The translations under genes were made by a program, and so were the position numbers. A stretch of 64,000 nucleotides of DNA, taken from the NCBI GenBank assembly GCA_037043015.1, contig CM073324.1, forward strand, positions 15,335,013-15,399,012, read 5' to 3'. The stretch comes from Bryum argenteum (taxonomy: Eukaryota; Streptophyta; Bryopsida; Bryales; Bryaceae). Under the pieces are notes generated by a model. It was not told where the DNA came from, searched no databases, and saw only the letters and a list, made by a program, of their open reading frames with translations. Below, in pieces: positions 1-11,759 of the stretch. How positions within the stretch are numbered: the stretch's first letter is position 1; the number at the start of each line of letters is the position of its first letter.

Positions 1-2039
1 TGTAATCAAATATGTAAGGGCTAAAAATTATCACAAAATAGGAAAACCTTGTCTTTTCTACTTGCTAATCACTGACAAAGTTTGATGAATGGCTTTAAGT
101 GTCCGAAAATGGGTGTACTTACTCTTCTAGACAAAAAAATAAAATGTCAATAGGAGTTCTATTTTCAAATTTGAGTTGGAGCCCCATCCTAGAAAATGGA
201 ATGGCCGAATGGGAATCTGAATAATGGGGATCTTGGGAGGTTCGTGGGCGCCAGTCGATTCTCCGTCGAAGGCGATCACCAGAAACAGCTGGCGCGAGTG
301 CTCTCTGTGACAAGTCCGCTCCGAATCAAGAGATTTCCTGAGGAATTCGTGAAGAGAATGAATTCAAATTTGCTATACAACGACAACAACGAGAACACTC
401 AAATTGAACTATGTAGTGATCGTGTCGAATATTCGAGACGACTGTGGCCGACATTGTAAGCGCTACCAACATTTTGCGGGATGTAAATCTAATGTCTCGA
501 TCCGCGATAAGCATTTTCCACCTCAATCTCACTTTGAACCATCATCGGCGTCCCACCAGCACCAGATGATGATCTAAACCCTAAAGCGCAGCGAAGGGCT
601 GATGAGTAGTAGAAGATGAAGGAAGAGTAGGGTGATAACCAGCTATGGAATGGAATAGTTGTCACTGGAAACCTTTGTGGACCTACTGGTGTTGCAATGC
701 TTTATTCGATCCATCAACAGTTTGAAATTTTCGAATGTTCTGATGAGCCGGATTCATTCAGATGCTGCTGATTGTCAATCGTCTGTACTTTACATGCCAG
801 ACGAACAAACAATGTGTGAATGAAACAAGGGCTGTGATTCAGTAAGATTATTGCCTTAGCTTCTGGATAATGCGCTGTTAGATTTGATAGTTCGACGAAT
901 TCTTGAGGGCGCTATTCTTGAAGTTACTGGAAACGCGCTAACGAAGTCCCGTTCTCCGTCACCTAATGCAGAAAAGTACAATCTCAACCATCCTCGAGGA
1001 AACCCTTGCTGGTGAAGCTGCGCACCTGCTTCGCCGTTGGAAAGAGCTCCTTGTGGGAGCCGCAGTGATCGCAGTGAACGGCTCCTTCAATTTGTTCGAG
1101 CAGGATGCGGACTAGTGCCAGCCCCAGAATCATCACTGAAAACGTGATGGCCTACTTACCCCTTCCCGATCATGGCCAAGTCTGGCTCCTCCGCTCTCTG
1201 GCCTTTTTCTTGACACCTCCGCCTCTCTTGATCTTAGGTGATCTGAAAACTTCTTGCAGATCAGCGCTTCTCTTGCCTGTGCAAGAAACAAAATACTTTT
1301 CTTGGTGGAAGAGCCCGGGGCGAGAGTTCCGGACGGACGGGTCGGGACGGGCTGCCCGAGGTGCCCCCTCGCACTCACACTCCATTACAGAACCCTAAAC
1401 AGGACAGTAGGAAGATGCGAGAAGGCTGGGTGGGGAGTGGCGGGTGTGCAGCAACAATCTTTCTTGCTGGCCTGGGGAGGAATTTGTACAGCGCGCATCA
1501 TGGATTCGACATTCCTCACACAAGTCGCCTTTATGACACTAGAAATGATAATGAACAAAGCACGGAATGTCCCAGAGAACCATGATTGCACATCGTGTGT
1601 GAATGTGACAGGTATGTGAAGTTCATCCGCCATAGCTTCTTCAAGCAATGGCATGGTCAAAAGAGCTGAATTGTAGTCCATGCCTCACTAATTGCATTCT
1701 CGCTTGGAACTGACGATAGAGAAGGGATACATTTCCCGAACTTCAATTCGATAGCGCTCTTCTGCTTTTTCATGTTGCTTCTAATCGGTCATCAAGGTGC
1801 TGTGTTGAATCACTGGAAACTTTGTTTTGTTGTGGTAGCCGAGCGATACAATCAGCGGTACTCCACTTTTTGTGTTCTTGAAAAGAGAGAGATGCATTTC
1901 TCGATAGGCTTCTGTCCTCGTTTTTGCAGCGTTTTCTTGACACTGTTCGTTTGCAAATGTGCAGGTGTAAGGCATTATCACGGCTAGTACCGAGCAGTGG
2001 AGTAGCCCTTGTTGAGGCATTCGTGTAATTAGTGTGAAT
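1..2039. other. upstream region of the RDR gene, no certain gene
   Basis: No convincing gene is visible. The stretch at about 966-1115 is open on both strands: on the plus strand it gives a 49-residue ORF starting at 966, and on the minus strand it reads through a CDHC-like cysteine cluster. It could be a decayed exon; I do not recognise it. A GC-rich patch at 1290-1375 lies inside the same region. The last few hundred bases before 2040 are the likely promoter and 5' leader of the RDR gene. Confidence 0.5.
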
Positions 2040-5000
2040 ATGATGGAGAGAGTGAAAGTGCATGTAAATAAGATCCCACGCTCGTGCACAAGTGTGGACC
2101 TGGTGGAATTGTTGGAGAGCGCCGTGGGCAAGGGGAGCGTGTACAGTGTGACCATCGTCAATAATCCCCAGACTGGCGAGTCCAGAGGATATGGCTTTGT
2201 TGTTTTCAACACCGAAAGAGCGGCTGATTCTGCGGTTATGCTGGGGGAGCAAGGCCTTCTGAATTTACTCAACAGCCAACTCCTTGTCAAGGTCGCTGAT
2301 CGTGGCATTATAAAACGGCCTCGGCACTCTATCACTACTTGGGAAGATGTACGCCTTCTTTACTCCACTTGCCCAATGATCTGCAAGCCCTTTATGTATC
2401 TATAAGCTGCGAGCATTGTAATCATCTTGGTGTCTCTTGACAATGTGCTCTTTATGGCTGGTTACCACCTCTATCTATTCCTGCACATCTGGTTCAATGA
2501 ACTAGTTGCCCATTTTGAATTAACGTTTCTTCGTGTGAGCAGGGCAAGCTGTACTTGAGCTCTGTCGTTTCTGAGACTGAAGCAGTTTGGCAGTGGTCAT
2601 CAAACTCAAATGTGACCACCGAGTTTGACTTCCCCGGTGGAAGAGTGCAGTTTTTGGTTGATGTAATGCACAAAGGAGAGAAGCAGCATTATAGAATGGA
2701 CAGCGCGTTTGAAGAGATCGAGAGTGTCAAGTTTGCTGCAGTTGAGCCTGCTCCTACTCGAGCCTTGTTGCTGCAGGTGATCAATCAACCTTTCACCTTC
2801 TTATCGTTTCAATATCGGCTTCATCTTTTTCACCCCTGAATCTCAATAATCTCATTATTCATGTTAGGATTCGGTGTATCCACATGGTAGCTATTTCGTA
2901 TTGGTGGTTGACCCTCCAGTTTTTGGCATCCTTATCGAGCGTCTTCTAAGTATTGAAGGTGTTGGTGGTTCATATGTGTAGCTGAGGACTCCACCTTACC
3001 TCTATGAGCAAAGAGCAGTTAAATTCAAGTCGAGGGACTTCTTATGCGACCTTTTTTCAGATACAACCCCTGCGGATGATCCTTACCACTTGTGTACAGA
3101 GGAAGAGGAGGTATGGGTTCGAACGGTGGACTTCACTCCTCAGAAAAGCATCAGTCAATGCCTTTCTTACGTACTCGTGCTTCCACTCCACAGAACAGGA
3201 GAAGACATGAACGACCTCTTCAAAAAGCTTGCACAGTTTCAGTTGGCGGCTCACCCGCCTTTGATTCAACGACTCACTCTTCGGTCGGGTCCATCTTTTG
3301 CCACCTCTCAGGTGCTTGTGCCATTAGTGGAACCACCCGCAGGGGTAAAAGTCGGATTTGACCTTCTTTTCAAAGTGAACCAGCTCGTGCAATCCTCAAA
3401 GCTCGTGGGAGGAACTCTCGACTCTTCCTTCTACCAGTTGCTTCAACCAAATGTTACGCCTAATGTACATGCGATGTCAATTTTGGAGAACATTCGGAAA
3501 GGAGTCGGTCCCTGCTTTGAGCCTGCTAAGGAAATCGAGCAACAGAAGAAAATGCTTGCGAACGTGGACGCTGTTTCTATCAAGCTTGCACCAGGCTTGA
3601 GCTGGGTGCGCAGAGTCCTTGTCACCCCAACAAAGGTTTATTGTACAGGACCAGAGGTTGATACTTCAAACCGTGTTACACGCCATTATTCAAGTCACGC
3701 GGATCGTTTCTTGCGGATGTCATTTGTAGATGAGAATATGGAGCCTTTAATGTCCAATGCTCTCTCAGTGCCAACAAGAGGGGGAGCTCAAGCCGGTGTT
3801 GAGGCTGAAAGGTCACTTGTCTATGACCGAATCTTATCAGCTCTAAAACAAGGCTTGGTCCTGGGAGGTTACAGGTAACACTCATCTTTTAACCTTGCAT
3901 TCTTCTCAACTGATCGTTGCAGAATAACTGATTATGATATTAGGAACGTTCGGAGGGTAATTGTATCAAATCTTTTAGATACAGTTATTGTGTTTCATAT
4001 CGGAGGTGGACGTATGTGGAATGTGATTTCAAGATAGGTATTTGACTTCAAGATGGCGTTTTTGGGTCAGGTTTGAGTTTCTGGCGTTTTCATCCAGCCA
4101 GTTGAGGGAACAGTCTGTGTGGATGTTTGCTTCCGATGCAAAGCTGACAGCCGCAGATGTAAGGAAGTGGATGGGGGATTTTCTCAACATTCGGAATGTA
4201 GCTAAGTGTGCTGCACGTATGGGGCAGTGCTTTTCATCCTCGACACCAACCCTGGAAGTACAGAAGTATGAAGTTGATGAGATTCCGGATATTGAAAGAG
4301 AGGATGAGTTTGGAATGGGCAAGTACTGTTTCTCGGATGGCATTGGAAAGATATCCAAAGAATTCGCCACTGAGGTTGCCAAAAAGTACGGTGCAAAGAA
4401 CAAGAACCTCTCACCAGGGATGGTGCCATCTGCTTTTCAGATCCGGTATGGAGGGTATAAGGGTGTGGTGGCAGTGGATCCACACTCGAAGGCCAAACTT
4501 TCGTTACGCCCAAGTATGCGAAAATTCGATTCAGAGCATGTGAATCTTGAGGTTCTGAGCTCCTCTCGGTTCCTCCCCTCGTACCTGAATCGACAAATTA
4601 TCATGCTTTTGTCTACACTTGGAGTGAAGGACTCCGTGTTTGAGGAGCTGCAACAGCGTATGGTGACTAAGTTGGATGATATGATGAAGGATGCGGATGT
4701 TGCACGAGATGTTCTGCAGGTATCTATCGCTCCTCGTGCTTCTTGGGGCCCTTTTCCAATTGTTTAGCTATGAGATTGCTCAATCACCCTTCATAAATGA
4801 ATCTCACAATTTATTTACTTCGGTACTTTTGAGTGTTAACCTTGATATAGGATTCAAAGTACTTAGTGAATGTTCTTGCTGGAGTGTAGATGAATCATTC
4901 AGGCGGGATGCACACGAGATTGATAGCGATGCTGGCAGCCGGGTATGAGCCACATAGGGAGCCTTACGTCAAGATGCTGCTGGAAGCGTTTCGAGCATCT

Positions 5001-6608
5001 CAGCTGTTTGATTTACGGACAAAGTCTCGTATTCTTGAGCCGAAGGGACGAGTGTTGATGGGGTGTCTTGATGAAACGAAAGCTCTTTCTTATGGCGAAT
5101 GCTTCCTGCAAGTTACAGCCGCTCCAGGGCGGAGGGGAGGACTGAAAGATGGGCTAGAGAACTTTGATGCACATCCAGCGGGTCCCGAGGCAACTGGGAA
5201 TTTAGCACATGTAGTTGAAGGTTGGGTTGTTGTTGCGAAGAATCCGTGTTTGCACCCAGGGGACGTCAGGAAACTCAAGGCAAAAAACGTTCCTGGGCTT
5301 CGGCACATGGTGGACTGCTTGGTGTTTCCTCAAAAGGGCCACAGGTCGGGAAAGGCCGTCTTATTCCGTTTTCTAGGGCATCATAGTTACACTTACTGAA
5401 AATGAAGAGCTTCTTGTATGTTTCATATTAATTAGTATGTAATACGTTTGGTCTGTGGTGGGGCTTGATTGCAGGCCACATCCGAATGAGTGCTCGGGAA
5501 GTGACTTGGATGGTGATCTGTATTTCGTGAGCTGGAATGAAGACCTAGTCCCTGCCAAGGCTGACGACCCCGTCGATTACTCTTCCCCCGGAGCGAGGAA
5601 TCTGGATCATCCCGTCACAATTGAGGCAAGCCACTTGCATTGACACTAGGAGGGTTTTGGTCGTGGTAAACTTGAGCTGTCTACAGAGGTCTTCGTATGA
5701 TTACATGGCTGTGTTATAGGGATCACTGACCAGGTTTGAGTCATGGTTTATGATGCCATCTGAAGTTCCTGGAACGACGAAGACCAGTTTATATTTATTG
5801 ATGTGAGATTTTGGTGGTTATGATTCAGGAAATACAAGAGTTTTTTGTCAAGTACATGGTATGCGACAGCTTGGGCGTAATTTCGAACGCACACGTTGTG
5901 CATGCTGACAGTCAGCCAGCCATGGCACGCAGCTTCGAGTGTCAAGAGCTCGCAAAGCTGGTGTCCATAGCGGTAGATTTTCCGAAAACAGGAGTGCCTG
6001 CTATCATCCCACAGAACCTGCGCCCCAGGAGTTATCCAGATTTCATGGAAAAGAACGAGGAGAAAGAAATGTATAAATCAGAACGCGTGCTTGGGAAGTT
6101 GTTCCGACAGGTGAAGGCGGCGTCCATGGAGAAGATGCCGTGCGAGACGTCCAGGCACGATATCGAAACGGCCTTCGATCCCGACATGGTGGTGGATGGG
6201 TTTGAGGAGTTTATGGACATGGCTAAGTATCACAAGAACCTGTATGACCGGAAGCTCATTGGATTGATGAACCAGTATGGAATCGAAACCGAGGCGGAGG
6301 CTGTGAGTGGAAACATTTTAAACTTGGCACGACAGCATGCACGCCGGAAAGGGGATGTCATAGACAGGATCAAGTATGCAGTGAGCTCCTTGATTGATGA
6401 AGCCAGGCAATGGTTTGAGAGGAACGCTGATGACTTGGTGGACGATGACATCAATGCTAAAGCCTCGGCGTGGTATCATGCGGCATACCATCCTGCGCAT
6501 ATCAAGCACTGTACAAATGGGAGTCGTGAGGTCCATCTTTTGAGCTTTCCCTGGGCAGTTCATGATGTTCTTCTCCAGATCAAAAAATCGAATGGCCGTC
6601 CCTGCTGA
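2040..6608 (+). CDS. RDR: RNA-dependent RNA polymerase, alpha (RDR1/2/6) clade
   Basis: Copies single-stranded RNA into double-stranded RNA that Dicer-like enzymes cut, feeding siRNA silencing and antiviral defence (family knowledge). Seven exons fit by eye: 2040-2348, 2543-2776, 2982-3874, 4071-4719, 4890-5344, 5475-5625 and 5829-6608. They join in frame to about 1156 residues, a normal RDR length. An N-terminal RRM-like domain (about residues 2-90) has RGYGFVVF as RNP1. The RdRP core ends in ECSGSDLDGDLYF, whose DLDGD (about 857-861) carries the catalytic aspartates of the alpha clade. The C-terminal helix-rich part contains ASAWYHAAYHP, typical of RDR1/2-type proteins. The start is the first ATG in the RRM frame; a second ATG follows at once. 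Intron 6 (5626-5828) begins GC, with GAG|GCAAGC fitting a GC-AG donor. No frameshift is seen, so it is probably functional. RDR1, 2 or 6 cannot be told apart here. Confidence 0.93.
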
Positions 6609-7187
6609 CTCTTATAACAGTCTATGATCCAGAGATTACTTCACAAAAGGATGGGTACGTTCTTATATCCTGATGGGAAGCACTTCAAGCAATGACGCGG
6701 TTGAGGATCTCACCTTACAGTTGCAGCCGAGTCATGTAAATTTTTTCGGAGAGGAGTTTTTGTTCATACGTACTTTTAACTTCAAGCCCAATTTTTACCA
6801 AGTGAAGGGCAGCCTGGTAAGTTTTGGAACACTTTGTACAATCGAAAGGTGTAGCAGCCTAGCAGGCGATCTAGATTTGTCAAGGCAGTTCCATTCTCAA
6901 ATAGACATGTCATGCATACAAAATTTCAAATGGTGGTGCCGCTTGTCAAAATGGACTCTAAACATACTTCAAGATTTGGGGGACTACAAGAGAGTCCATC
7001 ATGTGAGGAAGCTCTGATTGGATTGATTGTATGGCAATTGCCGGTCTGCACCTTATTGTAGTGCTTAATTAGAAGGCAGGTATCAACCATCGTCTTTCCT
7101 GAAGCACTAAGATCTTCATGAACGTGTTTTCATATCGTAACACACTGTCCAGTTTCGGGCCCCTTCATTTGAAGGGAGCTCCCGTCC
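6609..7187. other. 3' flank of RDR, no clear gene
   Basis: This probably includes the RDR 3' UTR. An open stretch at 6673-7017 shows no recognisable domain and I do not call it a gene. Confidence 0.5.
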
Positions 7188-7224
7188 CGTAATGCCCTCT
7201 GCCCTCTCCGGAGAGGGCATTACG
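7188..7224. repeat. short GC-rich inverted repeat
   Basis: A 13-base arm (CGTAATGCCCTCT) at 7188-7200 pairs with its complement at 7212-7224. The middle contains an 18-base perfect palindrome, GCCCTCTCCGGAGAGGGC, at 7201-7218. It sits in an otherwise AT-rich flank and resembles the end of a foldback element. Confidence 0.7.
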
Positions 7225-7379
7225 ACATAACGCCCTCTCCAATTCTCACCTTACAGAAAAAAACCCGGGCAACACAAAAAAAACTATAAAATTTTTATGA
7301 TGAACATTATATTACATAAGCAACGCAAATACAAAGGAACTTGACAAATAGCAGCCGAAACCCGGGCAGTGTGTTTCGC

Positions 7380-7497
7380 AGCAGGAGCTCCCAACGGTCA
7401 GGTATTCCGCTGGGGGAAATACCCTCCGCGTCGGGCTACCGCCCTCCGCGTCGGGTATCTCCCCCGGCGGAATACCCTCCCGTCGGGGGCTCCTGCT
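7380..7497. repeat. foldback hairpin of nested GC-rich inverted repeats
   Basis: The outer arms AGCAGGAGCTCCC and GGGGGCTCCTGCT pair. Inside them GGTATTCCGC pairs with GCGGAATACC, and GGGAAATACCC pairs approximately with GGGTATCTCCC. The central part repeats CCCTCCGCGTCGGG. The whole 118-base unit folds on itself and shares the word GGAGCTCCC with the sequence near 7175. It is probably a small MITE or a foldback that could make a hairpin RNA. Confidence 0.7.
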
Positions 7498-7639
7498 ATA
7501 CATTCTCACGAAAATGCTTCAAAGAATGGGTTCGGCCTGGAAGGTTCGAAGTGAGTGTTGACTGTGCATGTCGTGTTTTATATTTAAGCAAAGTATCAAA
7601 ACAAGGCCGTCTTATATTTGAAAGATAATATAAAGGAGT

Positions 7640-7905
7640 GAATGGAAGATCGAGGGAATATGGGAACGAAGATAGAAAGATGGAAACTGAGAATGGAGGA
7701 TAGAAACCATGAGCAAATGATTGGAACCAAGAAGGGGAGTTGGGCACTGAGAAACGGGAATGGGAATAGAGGATGGGAACCTAGAACAAAAGATTGGAAC
7801 TTGGAACGGGAGTTAGAGATGAGGAACCATGAAAAAGAAAACTTAGATTGGGGAACCGAAAACAGAGGACAGGAAACAAGAACAATGGAACAGAGGACAT
7901 GCTAG
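7640..7905 (+). repeat. purine-rich degenerate minisatellite
   Basis: About 260 bases of almost pure purine on the plus strand, built from variants of GGGAAC, GATTGGAAC and GAGGAT words. It stays open in one frame because stop codons are rare in such sequence. I regard it as a decayed simple-repeat array and not a gene. Confidence 0.75.
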
Positions 7906-8736
7906 TAAATAGACTTCTATAACCAACCTTATTGGTGGTATCTTAATTGTTTCATTTTAAATTGGTATTCACATATGTATATATTTCCTTTTAGCAAATA
8001 ATATGAAATTTCTCTATATAATTCACCACAAGTAGTAACATATCAAAGAGCACCTTGGGAGTTTGAATTGCCCCTTCATGCCAATAACCCACCGTGGGTC
8101 ATTCCCATTTCATAACTACCCCTTGTGTCTGGTTCTTTTCGGTTGATTCATATCCTAAATAGGAGAGTTAGTGATAATGAATATGCACACAAATTGAGCA
8201 ACAGGCATTTCCTCTTCCCTACTCTAAATATTTTGAGTTGACAAAATGATCCACGAAAATGATTAACACGTGTATCTTGTTATAATGGGAATATTCAAAT
8301 TATCAATTGAGCTTGAGTCGAGCTAAATTGAACCCACAACAGATCGGATACTTCATTAAAAGTAGACTAAACAACTAATAGTCGTACTTTGACGATTAAC
8401 CTAATTCATAGAAAACTCATTTAGATGCTCAAAATAGGCATGTCCACATCAAGAGAATCTTCAGCATATTCTCTCTAAGCCGGTGACAACCCATTGGCCA
8501 GCACAAAAGCCACTTGGCAACCGCGTGCACAATTTTCATGAGGAACACCACAAAGGACGTTCTCAAAGCAAATCAATCAACGGTGAGGACGTGATTGGAT
8601 CGCCCCCCCCGCCTGCCTTGCCTCGATTGCCACAATCTCCTACAAAAGCACCACACCCATTTACCATTTTCTCATAACAATCCTCTCACACCTTCATCTT
8701 CACCCAATTGTTTTTTCTGCTCGATCAGTGACCATC
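7906..8736. other. upstream region of the phytocystatin gene
   Basis: AT-rich intergenic sequence. The last 100 bases are pyrimidine-rich, with CT and CA runs as expected of a plant 5' leader, and end in ATCATGGC around the cystatin start codon. No separate gene is seen. Confidence 0.5.
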
Positions 8737-10071
8737 ATGGCGTTGGCAGGAGGGAAGCGTCCTGTCGATCTGCAAAACTGCAACAACCTTGAGATCGACA
8801 AGTTGGCCAAATTCGCCGTCTCCGAACACAACAACCAGGAGGTAACTAATTAATGCTCTCATCATCATTTGCTCTCTTCTTTCTTTGAGAATCTGGGGTT
8901 TGCATAAAATTAGGGTTGTTTCCACACATGCTATTGTTAATAATTTGTTCGATGCTGTAAGTTGTCGGTACTTGTAATTGCGGTTGGTTTGAGTATTTGA
9001 TACTGTGAGTTCTTGATGTACATCTGTGGTCGTTTTAGGTTTCGTTTCTTTCGATGCCGTGTGTTGTCGGTACGTGCAATTGAGATCTCATGCGAGACTT
9101 TGTTCTGTTTGAGTGTTCGGTACATGTAATCAATACGGTGTGTTGCAGTTGCTTTCGTTTTTTGTTCTGTTTGATATCGGTACATGTAGTAGAAATTTCA
9201 TGTGGGTGTTAACAGTTTTGTTTGTTCGATGCTGTGAGTTATCGGTACATGTAATCGAGATGTCCTGCGGTTGATTTACTTTTTCTTCATGCTGTTGCTT
9301 TCGTTTTGTGTTCTGTTTGATGCCATGAGTTTTCGGTACATGTAATGGAGATTTCATGTGGGTGTTAACAGTTTTGTTTGTTCGATGCTATGAGTTATCG
9401 GTACATGTAATCGAGATGTCCTGCGGTTGTTTTACTCGACTTTGTTCATGCTTTGATTTTGTTCTGTTTGATGCCATGAGTTGTCGGTACAGATTTCACG
9501 CGGTTATTTTAGTTTTGCGATGAAGATGTGAGGTGTGGTTGTTTTCGTGACAGACTAATGCTCCGAAGAAGTCGTTCTCGAAGGTGGTGAGTGCACACAC
9601 GCAGGTGGTGCAAGGGACCATGTACCACCTGCTCATCGAGGTGGAGGAGGAGAGCAAGCCCAAGCATTACGAGGCCAAAGTGTGGGTGAAGACATGGGAG
9701 CATTTCAAGAAGCTGGAGTCTTTCACACCCAAAGACGGTAAGTACCTCTCAACATTGCAAATCTGCAAATCATTCAGACAAATTACTATTCATTTCATGT
9801 CCTACAGGACGAGTTACTATTCATCACATGTACTTGAAAGGTACATTTGATAAATGGTAACTTGTCCTATAGGACATGAAATGAATAGTAATTTGTCCAA
9901 TATGACAACCATGACAATATGTTTATCAATATGTATGCGTTCCGTGCTGTAGAAATGAGTCAACAACAATCAGACCTTTCCTTTCTTAATATACTGATTT
10001 GCAGAAGTGGCTTTCTTCTACTGATTTGTAGAAATGGATGTGTGTTGTTATGTTTTGCAGCTTCAGCGTGA
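8737..10071 (+). CDS. phytocystatin (cysteine protease inhibitor)
   Basis: A tight reversible inhibitor of papain-like cysteine proteases, controlling endogenous proteolysis and defending against herbivore proteases (family knowledge). Three exons, 8737-8841, 9554-9737 and 10061-10071, join in frame to 99 residues, the usual single-domain size. All hallmarks are visible: an N-terminal Gly pair (5-6), the plant-specific alpha-helix motif LAKFAVSEHN (23-32), the QxVxG loop as QVVQG (52-56) and the second-loop tryptophan W83 (TW in place of the common PW). There is no signal peptide, so it is probably cytosolic. The last exon contributes only about three residues and the stop. The first intron falls just after the LAKFAV helix, where plant cystatin introns are commonly found. 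Both introns host repeats (see separate entries). It looks intact. Confidence 0.93.
8945..9510 (+). repeat. degenerate minisatellite inside cystatin intron 1
   Basis: The core CGGTACATGTAATCGAGAT, or a close variant, recurs at about 8967, 9069, 9120, 9177, 9242, 9334, 9398 and 9484. Between copies lie variants of GTTCGATGCTGTGAGTT and TTTCATGTGG. Spacing is irregular (50-100 bases), so whole modules seem to have duplicated repeatedly inside the intron. Confidence 0.85.
9777..9897. mobile_element. near-perfect foldback (MITE-like) in cystatin intron 2
   Basis: A 34-base arm at 9777-9810 matches the reverse complement of 9864-9897 at 33 of 34 positions. The intervening bases continue to pair more loosely (AGTTACTATT with AATGGTAACT), leaving a loop of only a few bases near 9835. 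The element is therefore a 121-base hairpin. No clear target duplication is visible. Because it is transcribed with the intron, it could also yield a hairpin RNA. Confidence 0.85.
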
Positions 10072-10209
10072 GGACTTATCGATCGAACTGAGTTGCGTTG
10101 GATCTACGAACTGTATGGAGTAGGAGTTTTTCTATGTATATGTGTGTGCATTGTAACTGTAGGAGTTGGTTTTTGGAATAATTGTGTATTTATAATGTGG
10201 GTTATACAT

Positions 10210-10307
10210 CCAATTTGTATCTTCCCTCACTAATAGGAAGAGCATGGAGATTGTGGATATATGTTGGATTTCAATTTGTATCTTCCCTTAATAATAGGAA
10301 GAGCATG
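10210..10307 (+). repeat. 62-bp tandem duplication
   Basis: The word CAATTTGTATCTTCCCT, followed by TAATAGGAAGAGCATG, occurs at 10210 and again at 10272. This is one imperfect tandem copy just downstream of the cystatin gene. Confidence 0.8.
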
Positions 10308-10778
10308 TTGGATTTCATATAACAAAGCAATTTCTGTATTGGACGAGTTCATGAACATGTTGTATGTGAATGATTATTATGCCTTGAGTATCTTAGATGT
10401 GTCAAGTCACATTAATCTTTTAAGTAATTTTTTGTGAAATTTGGATAGTAGGTTAGATGAAATAGTGGAAAATCATTACTTAGAGATGACTTCTTTTTGT
10501 CCGAATAGAATTTATAGCAATCTAAACGTGTGAAATATCTTGGTGTCTTTATGATTTTTTGAAATTATCTATTAAAAAACTTTTCTCAAGTTTAGTTCTT
10601 CAAAAAATACTTCTTCATAAGTTCTTTATTTCGGGAAAATATTTGTAGTTTGAAATAAAATAAAATCTTAGTCTAACTATGGGAAGTGCTAAATTTCCCA
10701 CTATGTAAGTAGTTTACATGAATTTTACAATGGTAAGCTTCAAAGCTTGGTTTAAAAATTTCACATTTGTTGAAGGAA

Positions 10779-11018
10779 GAATTCAACTACACTAAATTTG
10801 ATAATTAGTGTTAGATTATTATAAGATTTGAAAATGCTATAAGTTTTTACTTTGGTTTAAAAAAATTTACCAAGAGCATTGATTCTGATACTATATAAGG
10901 ACCCCCATCTTGGCCAATATAGTGGGTAAAATTATTGAACAACAATAAAAACTTATAACATGTTTATGTAAATTAGTGTATCTAACACTAATTATCAAAT
11001 TTAGTGTAGCTTTAATTC
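10779..11018. mobile_element. AT-rich foldback element (MITE-like)
   Basis: The left arm, starting GAATTCAACTACACTAAATT, pairs with the right arm ending GTGTAGCTTTAATTC. Pairing continues through TTTGATAATTAGTGTTAGA, and again nearer the loop (ATAAGTTTTTA with TAAAAACTTAT). Total length is about 240 bases. The outer ends are approximate. No coding potential. Confidence 0.75.
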
Positions 11019-11759
11019 CAATCTATATATGGAAAGAAAACTTTTTGTTTGTTTGTTTGGTCGTCTATAGGATGGGATCTTAATAACCACTCGGGCTGAT
11101 TGGGGCACAAGAGGTATTGTCGGAAGCATGTATTTTTGTAGTTGTATGGGTACTAATTAGAGATGCTATATACGAAGAGTCAAGCCAATCATACGGCCTA
11201 AGAAGGACAAAATTTCCTCTTATGTGATTGGCCCATTCAATTTATTTCAAGAAATGGAGCATGCATATAAGAGAAATATCTTCGTGTTTCACCTCCATGT
11301 GTAGAGAAGTTAAACAAAAATCAACCATCAAAATCTGATATACAAATAGTACATCTAGATAGTTTAAAGATCTTACTAGAAAAATGATCAAATTGAGATT
11401 GTTATGACTTAGAGATAATACTTCAAATGTCATTGAGTTGTGCACATTAATTACTTTAGATGTTAAATGTTTGAATATGATGCCTCTAACAACAACTTCC
11501 TTAATAGAGAAGATTCACCCTCTAAATGTTGGTTTTCCCAACACATTATTTGTTAACATGTCTTGTTATGGCCTCTATAGACGTTTGAAACACATTATAT
11601 GAGTATAAAAGTAATGGCACATGGCGGGTGAGTAGAAATTGAAATGCTATGTATGGTTTTTCATCATCCTAAATAGATTTGTTCATTGCCACAAATAAAA
11701 CTTAAGTTCATAAATATCTTGCTTGATTGTCGGACACTACGTATTATTCTTAACCCCTA
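11019..11759. other. AT-rich intergenic sequence
   Basis: I see no gene, RNA or clear repeat structure beyond a short TTTG run near 11045. Confidence 0.5.

Noticed and set aside
7640-7905. 87-residue ORF rich in Gly, Asn, Arg and Glu
   Set aside because: Purine-rich simple-repeat derived; no domain and irregular units.
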